The position numbers and the translations under genes are program-made. A stretch of DNA of 64,000 nucleotides from Lunatibacter salilacus (GTDB lineage: Bacteria > Bacteroidota > Bacteroidia > Cytophagales > Cyclobacteriaceae), in the NCBI RefSeq assembly GCF_009797935.1, contig NZ_VOLC01000015.1, positions 1 to 64,000 of the forward strand, read 5' to 3'. Of the stretch, positions 17,045 to 25,357 are shown one piece after another. Within the stretch, counting starts at the first letter, position 1. Each line of letters opens with the position of its first letter. The notes under the pieces were generated by a model, which saw only the letters and a program-made list of their open reading frames with translations, made no database searches and was not told where the DNA came from.

Positions 17045-18241
17045 GTGAATAATTTATTGCTAATAGCCATTCGTTTAAGTTCAAAAAGGATTCAACCTGC
17101 CGTTGATAGGCAGCGTAAAAAAAGACCTATACAAGAAATTTTTTTACAATATTTCCGAATACTTTCCCCCCTTGGAGAGATACCAATAAATGTTAATGAA
17201 AGCTTCCAATTTTTCTTAAATGGGTCAATTGTTGCTAACACTAAAACTGGGGACGTTTTTACGGAATTAGTGGAGGCAGGGCATAGTTTGGAATTAATTT
17301 GGCACAATGACCTGCATTCTAGAACGCGCTTTATTCATTTTTTTAGAATTTGTTATCGGCTTATTTGGTTTTTTGGGTTGCTCTATAATCAGCGCAAAGC
17401 ATTCAGAACTTGGGATATAGTTAGTTTACAAATTTTGGTGGGATATGAAGGATATAAAAGTTTTTTTAAGAGACACAATCATCTGATACCGATTATCATC
17501 AGTGATGTGAGTCCTACCTTACATATGCAGTGGAGTGGGGCGTTGGCAGTAGGAAACAGGGTTATGTGGTGGCAAGATGATTATCATCATTATAATGGAT
17601 TTTCGAATGAAAATTATTTGCCTTATCGATGTACTTATGCTGCAGTGCTAAATCAAAAGGGATTGGAAACAATACTTAGTAAAAATTCATTGGCCAAAAT
17701 ATACATAAGAAATCAAATAGAAGTAAAATTTGTTAAATCGATTTCCCAAAATCCCAAAGTTGGTATTGCGACAAATGCTTTTTTTGAAGCAAGAGCTGAT
17801 CAAATTGAATTGTTAGAAAAAATCAAGAAAAATCTTGGGGTGGAATTTTTGAAATTACGACTTCACCCAAATTCCAGAGTAAAAGCTGGGTCATTTCCTG
17901 AAGGAGTTGAAATAGCTGCGATTAATGAAAGTATATCAGATTTTGTGAAAAGTGTTGATTTGGCGGTGGTTGGAAATTCTGCGGTGCAGTTAAAACTATT
18001 GTGTGAGGGTATACCAGTAGTGCATATAGCAGGCTTAGATAATTACGGATTCGATCTTTATAAATATTGTCGTAATGGATTTTGTTTTGGAACAAATGAT
18101 ATTGATGGACTTGACTTAACTTTAATTAAAAGATTCTATTCGGAACCGTTAATACTAGAAAAGTTGAAACGCTATGTAAATGTTAAAAGTATAGAACGGT
18201 GTCAACCACTTTCCTTATTGAGCCAAATTCATAAAAATTAA
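17045..18241 (+). CDS. Uncharacterised GT-B-like protein, candidate nonulosonate transferase
   Basis: I do not recognise a named family with certainty. The C-terminal half looks like a GT-B sugar-nucleotide-binding domain: LKLRLHPNSRVKAGSFPEG, then DLAVVGNSAVQLKLLCEGIPVVHI, a layout seen in sialyltransferase-like and CDP-glycerol-transferase-like proteins (HP near the start of the domain, GNSxxxxE-like helix). The N-terminal half has one hydrophobic stretch (FFRICYRLIWFFGLLYN). It starts with GTG at 17045. As the first transferase after pseI it is a candidate for adding pseudaminate from CMP, but this is inference from position and fold only. Confidence 0.6.
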   Translation: MNNLLLIAIRLSSKRIQPAVDRQRKKRPIQEIFLQYFRILSPLGEIPINVNESFQFFLNGSIVANTKTGDVFTELVEAGHSLELIWHNDLHSRTRFIHFFRICYRLIWFFGLLYNQRKAFRTWDIVSLQILVGYEGYKSFFKRHNHLIPIIISDVSPTLHMQWSGALAVGNRVMWWQDDYHHYNGFSNENYLPYRCTYAAVLNQKGLETILSKNSLAKIYIRNQIEVKFVKSISQNPKVGIATNAFFEARADQIELLEKIKKNLGVEFLKLRLHPNSRVKAGSFPEGVEIAAINESISDFVKSVDLAVVGNSAVQLKLLCEGIPVVHIAGLDNYGFDLYKYCRNGFCFGTNDIDGLDLTLIKRFYSEPLILEKLKRYVNVKSIERCQPLSLLSQIHKN

Positions 18242-19117
18242 ATGAGAAGTCTAATAAAACACCTTGTTAAATTAAGAAATTACTCTGTTTTTAAGAAGTA
18301 TGATTTTTTGGCAAAAATTATAACTAAGAAATTGCCTGTTGATGAAAATGCGAATTTTGTTGTCTCTATAGCCAGTTACCCTAAAAGAGATCATCTTTTA
18401 CCAGCAGTCTTTCAGGCCCTCACGAAACAGACTGTAGTTCCAAAAAACTGGATTTTGGTTTTATCAAATGAGGATTATCCAAATGGATTACCTACCCATT
18501 TAAAAATTCTTCAAAGAAAAGGACTTGAGGTTCTCTGGGTATATGACAACCCTTATGCAGTGAAGAAGTTAATTCCTACAATTGAAAAATATCCCGATCT
18601 AGCGGTAATTACATTTGATGATGAATTGATTTATGGTGTTAGGATTATTGAAAAATTAATTGATGCTTCGAGACAAAATAAGGATGCTATCATTGGTCAT
18701 GTAGGTCAAAAATTTGTGAAAATAAATGGAGTTTTAAATTTCAAGTTCAGATCCAGTAAAGCGGCTGACTTGTCAACACCGAGTGGTCAAGTCTATTTTC
18801 TTGGAGGATCAGGCACTTATTATCCCGCATATTCTCTAGATGAAAGAGTTTGTGACATAAAGGCAATACATAGAATAGTACCAGGTAGAGGTTCTGATAT
18901 CTGGTTTTGGGCTGCAGCAGTTGCAAAGGGAACAAAACAAATTTGCCTAGGAAGTAAGACAAATAGCTCATTGTATTTCCCTATACCAAGTAGTAAGGAA
19001 ACGAAACCTCTAGATACTCCTGGCGCTGATGTTATGAAATCACGATTTCAATTGGCTATTGATTATTTTGGGATCAGGGAGAAGTTGTTGGAGATTTTAC
19101 CGGAGAAGGATAAATAA
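18242..19117 (+). CDS. GT-A-type glycosyltransferase
   Basis: Probable inverting transferase adding a sugar to the lipid-linked unit. VVSIASYPKRDHLLPAVFQALTKQT resembles the start of the GT2 fold (strand, then helix). The metal-site stretch LAVITFDDELIYG supplies acidic residues in the DxD position near residue 125. GRGSDIWFWAAAVAKG is a plausible catalytic segment. Start ATG abuts the stop of the previous gene. Substrate unknown. 291 aa. Confidence 0.7.
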   Translation: MRSLIKHLVKLRNYSVFKKYDFLAKIITKKLPVDENANFVVSIASYPKRDHLLPAVFQALTKQTVVPKNWILVLSNEDYPNGLPTHLKILQRKGLEVLWVYDNPYAVKKLIPTIEKYPDLAVITFDDELIYGVRIIEKLIDASRQNKDAIIGHVGQKFVKINGVLNFKFRSSKAADLSTPSGQVYFLGGSGTYYPAYSLDERVCDIKAIHRIVPGRGSDIWFWAAAVAKGTKQICLGSKTNSSLYFPIPSSKETKPLDTPGADVMKSRFQLAIDYFGIREKLLEILPEKDK

Positions 19118-20425
19118 GTGACAGACAGTAAAACTGCCGTTCGTAATTATTTTCTGTTAAGCTTACTTTCACCGGTATTAGGTTTAATAACGTTGTTGCG
19201 TAGTGGTAATTCTCGACTTTTATTACCGGTGGGCACTTTTTTAATGACTATCCTCGGAAGTATTTATGTTTATTCACCCGAGTCCGATGGAGAATCGCAT
19301 CGCAGGACCGTCGAGTCTGCATATTTGGACATGGGAGTTGCTGAATTTTTAACTTCTTTTTTTCAGCTCTTTGTACTGAATAATGAGAATGCGCCAATTG
19401 GTATATCAGATCCATATCTTCATTTACTCGGCTTTCTTTCCGGTGGTATTTATGGGATTCCTGAGTTATTGCATGTATTTGCTGCTTTTGTCTATGGTCT
19501 TGTATATTTTAGTATTTTAAAAATTTTATTTGAGCGAATTACTTTGCCAAATGGAATTTCTTTAATAGTTGTATTGTTTTCAATTTTTTTTATTTATAGA
19601 GGTATCACGGGATTTAATGCAATACGATGGTGGACAGCACTGTGGTTAATGCTTTATGGGTTTTTGGCCTACTGGCATTACGAAAAACGGAAGTACTTAA
19701 TATTTAGCTTACTGGCTGTATATATTCACTATTCCTTTATTGCTTTTATTTTCCCAGCACTAGTTGCCATTTGGCTTCATAAACGATTAAAGCTGGTTAT
19801 GGTCATTTGGGTTATAAGTTTTTTTCTAGGAGCTAGTTACGACCTGATCAAGCCCTTCATACCTGCTTTAGAGGTGATAGAGCAAAAACAGCAATACACT
19901 TTGGATGAAGAGCAGTTGCAGGGCACCGCGGAAGCGAGAGCCAACGCCCCACAGAAAATCACTAGATTTTACGCAGCATTTGGTGAAGCTAGCTTTCGAG
20001 ATTATAGCATTCCCCTTTTGATTGTTTTCCTGTTTTGGCTGTTAAGAAGTATCTCGGGTACTAACAGAACTTTGATTATGCAACTATTTACGGCAGGCGT
20101 ACTATTGTATGCCTTTGGGAACTTTATGGAGTTCTCGCCATCTGTGTCAGGTCGTGCGAAAGCTGGGGCGGCCCCCTTTATTATGTTGGCAGGGTTGTTG
20201 AATTTGTCTTCCTTGTACAATAATAATTTCACTTTTTACCGAAGCTATAAGGTGCGAACTGTTATGAATCTATTTTTCATTAGCTCTATACCATTGATTA
20301 TGTATCACTTATCCTACACGTTGAATATGTTAAGTGCCTTTGCACTGATGTTACCCGGAGCATCGTGGTTTTTGGGGTCTGATGATTTTTCCATTCGGGA
20401 ATTTTTAGCAATGTTTATCATTTAG
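19118..20425 (+). CDS. EpsG-family polysaccharide polymerase (Wzy-like)
   Basis: Integral membrane protein with about ten hydrophobic segments that would polymerise lipid-linked repeat units at the periplasmic face. The EpsG-type signature region is FNAIRWWTALWLMLYGFLAY near residue 170, with the arginine and a following loop typical of this family. A large hydrophilic loop follows after residue 250. The start is GTG at 19118, directly after the previous stop. No other polymerase candidate exists in the locus. Confidence 0.8.
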   Translation: MTDSKTAVRNYFLLSLLSPVLGLITLLRSGNSRLLLPVGTFLMTILGSIYVYSPESDGESHRRTVESAYLDMGVAEFLTSFFQLFVLNNENAPIGISDPYLHLLGFLSGGIYGIPELLHVFAAFVYGLVYFSILKILFERITLPNGISLIVVLFSIFFIYRGITGFNAIRWWTALWLMLYGFLAYWHYEKRKYLIFSLLAVYIHYSFIAFIFPALVAIWLHKRLKLVMVIWVISFFLGASYDLIKPFIPALEVIEQKQQYTLDEEQLQGTAEARANAPQKITRFYAAFGEASFRDYSIPLLIVFLFWLLRSISGTNRTLIMQLFTAGVLLYAFGNFMEFSPSVSGRAKAGAAPFIMLAGLLNLSSLYNNNFTFYRSYKVRTVMNLFFISSIPLIMYHLSYTLNMLSAFALMLPGASWFLGSDDFSIREFLAMFII

Positions 20426-20503
20426 AGTATTCACAGGAGTGGTTCCTGGGTTTTAATTTCATACTTAGTTTATTAATTCAAACGTAAACATTAGTATATA
20501 CAG

Positions 20504-21961
20504 ATGCTTTTTCATACAATAGAATTTCTATATTTCATTGTTGCGTTCTTTGTGCTCTATTGGTTTATCTTTAAAAAGAACCTTAAGGGTCAGAACATTC
20601 TAATTCTAATAGCTAGTTATGTCTTTTATGGTTGGTGGGATTGGCGATTTCTATCTCTAATCGCTTTAAGTACGGTTGTTGACTATGTGATCGGGATAAA
20701 AATCTCGAAAAGCACTTCGAAACATAACAGTAAAATTCTTTTATGGATAAGTATCATTTTCAATATAGGAATGCTAGGTTTTTTCAAGTATTTCAATTTT
20801 TTTATTGAGAATTTTGCTCTCTTACTGGAATCAATAGGATTTGAGGCTCATCAAACCACGCTTAACATAATACTACCTGTAGGGATTAGCTTTTACACTT
20901 TTCAAACGTTGAGCTATACCATAGATGTATATCGTGAAAAAATCAAACCAACTTCGGATTTTATTTCATTTGCTGCGTTTGTCAGCTTTTTTCCACAGTT
21001 AGTAGCAGGACCTATTGAACGGGCGAGCCATCTGTTACCGCAGTTTTATCGTGAGCGTAAGTTTGATTATTTACTTGCAGTAGATGGAAGTAAACAAATT
21101 TTATGGGGCTTATTTAGTAAAGTAGTTATCGCAGATAAAAGCGGTGAAATCGCTAATTTGATTTTTAATAATTCATCGAATTTACATGGGTCTTCATTGA
21201 TTCTTGGCGCTATTTTTTTCGCATTCCAGATATATGGTGATTTTGCTGGTTACTCGCATATTGCAATAGGTGTTTCCAGACTTCTCGGATTTGATTTAAT
21301 GCAAAACTTTGCCTTCCCGTATTTCTCAAGAGATATAGCTGAATTCTGGAGGCGCTGGCATATTTCGCTTTCCACCTGGTTTAGAGATTATCTTTATATC
21401 CCACTTGGAGGAAGTAAAGGCGGAACTGGACTAAAAGTACGTAATACGTTTGTCATATTTCTGGTTAGCGGATTTTGGCACGGTGCCAATTGGACATTTA
21501 TTTTTTGGGGGTTTTTAAATGCTTTATACTTTTTACCACTGCTATTAACCAATAAGAATAAAACAAACACAGATACTGTTAGCGCAGAATGGTTTTTCCC
21601 AAGTTTTGTTGACTTTAGCAAGATTATCGGTACTTTTTTATTGACCTGCTTTGCGTGGATATTCTTCCGCGCTGAAAATATAGGACATGCATTTCAGTAT
21701 ATCACTGGCATTTTTTATAATACCACTAGTCTTGACCCTTTCTTTAATCCAGGTGTATTAGGAAATATTTATTTTACGCTTGTACTTATTGCATTTTTTT
21801 TAATCTCAGAATGGTTTGGTCGCCATGGACAATTTGGTATTCAACGGCTATTTATTGACAACAAAAGAATTGTACGTTGGTCGTATTATTCGGTGCTTGT
21901 ATTCTTCATCATGATCTACTATCAAATTGATCGTAGTCCATTTATATACTTTCAGTTTTAG
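20504..21961 (+). CDS. MBOAT-family O-acyltransferase (AlgI/DltB-like)
   Basis: Membrane-bound O-acyltransferase that transfers an acyl group, usually acetyl, across the membrane for polysaccharide O-acylation. Family marks: WWDWRFLSLI near residue 46, QLVAGPIERASHLLPQ near 165, WRRWHISLSTWFRDYLYIPLGGS near 285 and the active-site histidine region SGFWHGANWTFIFWG near 327. About eleven hydrophobic segments, 485 aa. The SGNH-like gene begins 2 bp downstream, the same pairing as AlgI with AlgJ/AlgX or DltB with DltD. Confidence 0.92.
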   Translation: MLFHTIEFLYFIVAFFVLYWFIFKKNLKGQNILILIASYVFYGWWDWRFLSLIALSTVVDYVIGIKISKSTSKHNSKILLWISIIFNIGMLGFFKYFNFFIENFALLLESIGFEAHQTTLNIILPVGISFYTFQTLSYTIDVYREKIKPTSDFISFAAFVSFFPQLVAGPIERASHLLPQFYRERKFDYLLAVDGSKQILWGLFSKVVIADKSGEIANLIFNNSSNLHGSSLILGAIFFAFQIYGDFAGYSHIAIGVSRLLGFDLMQNFAFPYFSRDIAEFWRRWHISLSTWFRDYLYIPLGGSKGGTGLKVRNTFVIFLVSGFWHGANWTFIFWGFLNALYFLPLLLTNKNKTNTDTVSAEWFFPSFVDFSKIIGTFLLTCFAWIFFRAENIGHAFQYITGIFYNTTSLDPFFNPGVLGNIYFTLVLIAFFLISEWFGRHGQFGIQRLFIDNKRIVRWSYYSVLVFFIMIYYQIDRSPFIYFQF

Positions 21962-21963
21962 GG

Positions 21964-22920
21964 ATGAGACAATATTTTACTACGGTCTTTCAATTTTCCA
22001 TACTAACCGTGGGGCTTTACATCATTGGAATTTTTATATGGGGATCCATCCCGTATTCTTATATCGGCTCCAACTTTTTATATAGACAGGGATCTTACGG
22101 ACATTTGAATACCAGGGTGAAAGAGATACTCAAATATGGTGAGGTGGATATTCTTTTCGTTGGAAGTTCAAGGGTTTACAGAGGTTTTGATCCACGTATT
22201 TTTGAAAATCATGGGCTTAAAATTTTTGTTTTAGGTTCTAGTGGACAAACACCTTTACAATCCTACGTATTATTAACTCGATATATGGATAATTTAAATC
22301 CAAAATTGGTTGTAATAGACCTGCTCCCAAGTTCTTTTGCAATCAAAGGGGTTGAACCAACACTAGATCTTTTAGCAAATGATCGAATAGATAAGTTAAG
22401 TTTGGAGATGGCCTTTGAACAAAATGATTTGATGGTGTGGAATACTTTGATTTACGCTTCGATTATGGATGCCATCGGTAAACATGACGACTTTGAGGAA
22501 TCTATCCATAAACCCTTAAATAACGATACATATATTATGGGTGGGTACGTCCACAAAGATCCCAACTTCCAAAAGGAAGTTGAAATATGTGAGAAAGAAA
22601 AGTCGGAAAAATGGCATGAACCGCTTGATGTCCAATTAGCGTATTTCAAAAAGATGATTTCTTTACTAGAGAGAAGCAAAAAGAAATTTGTTTTTATAAA
22701 TATGCCCATAGCTCATTATAATTGTTTTACCAACAACGATATATTAGAAAGGTATATTCCTGAATCAATTCCTTACTTTGATTTTAATAAACTCTTGGAG
22801 TTTAAAGATTCAACAGATTTCTATGATAAATTCCACTTGAATGTAAATGGTGTTCAGAAGCTAGATTCGTTTTTGCTGAATGACTTGTCATTTCTTTCAC
22901 ACATTAAAACTGAAAATTAG
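21964..22920 (+). CDS. SGNH/DltD-like membrane-anchored hydrolase or acyltransferase
   Basis: Likely periplasmic partner of the MBOAT protein that places the acyl group on the glycan. One N-terminal membrane anchor (about residues 9-30). Block I ILFVGSSRVYRGFDP offers a Ser nucleophile (GSSR instead of GDS). Block V is DKFHLNVNG near residue 300, giving the Asp-x-x-His pair. VLGSSGQTPLQS is the oxyanion-type loop. This is fold and motif recognition; acyl specificity is unknown. A 168-bp gap follows. Confidence 0.72.
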   Translation: MRQYFTTVFQFSILTVGLYIIGIFIWGSIPYSYIGSNFLYRQGSYGHLNTRVKEILKYGEVDILFVGSSRVYRGFDPRIFENHGLKIFVLGSSGQTPLQSYVLLTRYMDNLNPKLVVIDLLPSSFAIKGVEPTLDLLANDRIDKLSLEMAFEQNDLMVWNTLIYASIMDAIGKHDDFEESIHKPLNNDTYIMGGYVHKDPNFQKEVEICEKEKSEKWHEPLDVQLAYFKKMISLLERSKKKFVFINMPIAHYNCFTNNDILERYIPESIPYFDFNKLLEFKDSTDFYDKFHLNVNGVQKLDSFLLNDLSFLSHIKTEN

Positions 22921-23088
22921 ACGAGCATGAATATTCTAATCTACATTCATTTTACCTTTCTGGGAATTAAATAAACTTGCATGCTATCAATACAATTTTA
23001 TGTTTTTTTAAAAATGCCCTTAGAATCCTGGCTATTAGGTGATGATGATTTATTCTAAAGTGATTTCATAACCTATTTTATTTAATAT

Positions 23089-24240
23089 ATGAATATAGCA
23101 CTCGTTTTAGAACAGCCATTTGATGTAAACGGTGGTGGTGTCCAAAAATCTACTTCAAAATTAGCTAAAATTTTCACACAATTTAACCATGATGTAATTA
23201 TCGTTTCGTTGAGTAAACTTGCAAAAGAAAACAATAGCTTTGAAGGTATGCCGATTTTATATTGCGATAATTTATCAAAAATCAAGCTTGCTTTTAAAAA
23301 ATATAATACAGAATTGGTAATTAACCAAGCAGGATATTCCTATTCTACCACAAAGATTTTAAGGAAAATTTCGATTAAAATAAAAATAATTAACACCTTA
23401 CGAATTAATCCTTTAAATTTCTATGACAACCATAAATTTATTCTTTCAAATTTTTTCATAAATAAAGGTTTAAGAATCCTTGATAATATTCTAATTCACA
23501 AAATGATATTGTTCTATCACATTTCAAAGCAAAGAATGGAGCTTGGTTATATAATAAAAAATACCGAAGCATTTGTGATGTTATCTGAAAAATTCAGAAT
23601 AGAGCTTTATCAATTAGCCCCATCAGTAAAAAAATATGATTCAAAAATCTATGGAATAAATAATCCATTTAAAGTTCCGGATTTAATTGTTTCAAAGTTG
23701 GAGAAAAAAAATGTGATTCTTCACGTAGGCAGATTGGAAATAGAACAAAAAAGAGTGGATTTATTATTGGAAATCTGGCACAAACTACACCATAAAATAT
23801 TTGATTGGGAGTTTTGGGTAGTTGGATATGGATCACATGAGGAATACATGAAATCGTACTGCAAGAAACATGGATTAGATAGAGTAAAGTTCTTTGGGAA
23901 ACAAAATCCAAATGAATATTATAAACAAGCAAAAATATTTCATTTGACGTCCGCATTTGAAGGTTTTGGAAATGTATTAGTTGAAGCTCAATCTTATGGT
24001 TGTGTGCCTTTTCTTTTTGATTCTTACGCTGCAGCTTCTGAGATAGTAAATCATAATTCCGATGGTTTTTTGGTTGCAGCCTTTGATATTGAGAATTACG
24101 TGAAACAAACGCTGCAATTAATTGGAGATAAAATTAAATTAGACTCCTTAAAGGAACAAGCTCGTAAAAATTCAATGAGATTTTCTTATGAAAAAACATA
24201 TGAAAAATGGGATATCGTTTTTAATTCTTTATTGGATTGA
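23089..24240 (+). CDS. GT4 family glycosyltransferase
   Basis: Retaining GT-B glycosyltransferase using a nucleotide sugar. The N-terminal domain begins NIALVLEQPFDVNGGGVQKS, where the glycine loop binds the acceptor. The C-terminal domain starts at VILHVGRLEIEQKRVDLLLE near residue 206. The catalytic EX7E-type region is SAFEGFGNVLVEAQSYG near 290. 383 aa, AT-rich. It overlaps the next gene by 4 bp (TTGA). Confidence 0.88.
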   Translation: MNIALVLEQPFDVNGGGVQKSTSKLAKIFTQFNHDVIIVSLSKLAKENNSFEGMPILYCDNLSKIKLAFKKYNTELVINQAGYSYSTTKILRKISIKIKIINTLRINPLNFYDNHKFILSNFFINKGLRILDNILIHKMILFYHISKQRMELGYIIKNTEAFVMLSEKFRIELYQLAPSVKKYDSKIYGINNPFKVPDLIVSKLEKKNVILHVGRLEIEQKRVDLLLEIWHKLHHKIFDWEFWVVGYGSHEEYMKSYCKKHGLDRVKFFGKQNPNEYYKQAKIFHLTSAFEGFGNVLVEAQSYGCVPFLFDSYAAASEIVNHNSDGFLVAAFDIENYVKQTLQLIGDKIKLDSLKEQARKNSMRFSYEKTYEKWDIVFNSLLD

Positions 24241-25355
24241 TTCTTTCATCTTTAAAAAATTATACTATAAATTTCTTAGGGAAAAAGATCTCTGAAAAAA
24301 TTATAGTGATTGAATCTGACGATTGGGGCACTGTCCGAATGTCCTCCATTGAAGCTTTTCAAAATTTAATTAAGAAAGGTTATCATGTAAATCAATGTCC
24401 CTACAATACCAACGATGCACTAGAGTGCAATAAAGATTTGGAGACGATGTTTGAATTTTTGGGGAATGTCAAAGGTTGTGATGGTAAACCAGCCATAATA
24501 ACAGCTAATAACATTGTTGCCAATCCTGATTTTAATAAAATACAAGACTCTGATTTTAAGGAGTATCATTTTGAAACCTTCACAAAAACTTTAAAGCGTT
24601 ATCCAGAGCATGATCAAGTAATGGATTTATATCGTCAAGGCATAAACAGTGGAGTGGTTATGCCACAATTTCATGGGAGGGAGCACCTGAATGTGACACG
24701 TTGGATGAATGCATTAAAAAATAATTCTAAAGCCGAAAAGGATGTTTTTGATTGTAAGGTTTTTAGCCCAAAATTAACTCAATCCAAAGGCTATACAAAT
24801 GAATACATGGATGCTCTTGATTTTGATAATCAAAATGAGCTTCAATTTCAGAAAAAAGTAATTAAAGAAGGACTTGACTTATTTGAAAAGATATGGGGAT
24901 TTAGGTCTGAAAGCTTTATTGCACCTTGCTATATTTGGCATACAGAATTAGAAAAGACATTAGCAACTCATGGGGTTAAATACCTTCAAGGCCTTGTTAA
25001 TCAATTACAGCCCAAAGACGTACAGGGTTTCAAGTATAGGAAAATCTACCACTATCAAGGACAGAAAAATAATCAGGGGCAAAGATACTTTATTAGAAAT
25101 GCTTTTTTTGAACCTACAATCAAACCTAATTATGACTGGGAAAGTGATTGTATGAAAAGGATTGAGACAGCATTTTTATTCAAAAAACCTGCAATTATCT
25201 CTTCTCATCGCTTGAATTACATTGGTTTTTTAAATCCTTCAAATAGAGGAGTTAATTTAAAAAGACTTAAAAATTTACTCCTAGGGATTAAAAAGAAATG
25301 GCCTGAGGTACAGTTTATGAGTACTGATCAGCTTGGACGCTTATATGACGCTTAA
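24237..25355 (+). CDS. NodB-like polysaccharide deacetylase family protein, paralogue 1
   Basis: Divergent polysaccharide deacetylase-like protein of 372 aa. IVIESDDWGT near residue 26 stands for the NodB Asp motif (D28, D29). FHGREHLN supplies the HxxxH metal pair (H146, H150). SFIAPCYIW resembles the substrate-groove motif, and ISSHRLNYIG gives a late histidine. No signal peptide is visible, so it may act in the cytoplasm, for example on a lipid-linked or nucleotide sugar. Start is TTG 24237; the first internal ATG would delete the ESDDWG motif. A clear paralogue lies at 29550 (shared ESDDWG, HxREHLN, RNAFFEP, KKPAxISSHRxNYIG). Confidence 0.72.
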   Translation: MILSSLKNYTINFLGKKISEKIIVIESDDWGTVRMSSIEAFQNLIKKGYHVNQCPYNTNDALECNKDLETMFEFLGNVKGCDGKPAIITANNIVANPDFNKIQDSDFKEYHFETFTKTLKRYPEHDQVMDLYRQGINSGVVMPQFHGREHLNVTRWMNALKNNSKAEKDVFDCKVFSPKLTQSKGYTNEYMDALDFDNQNELQFQKKVIKEGLDLFEKIWGFRSESFIAPCYIWHTELEKTLATHGVKYLQGLVNQLQPKDVQGFKYRKIYHYQGQKNNQGQRYFIRNAFFEPTIKPNYDWESDCMKRIETAFLFKKPAIISSHRLNYIGFLNPSNRGVNLKRLKNLLLGIKKKWPEVQFMSTDQLGRLYDA

Positions 25356-25357
25356 TT

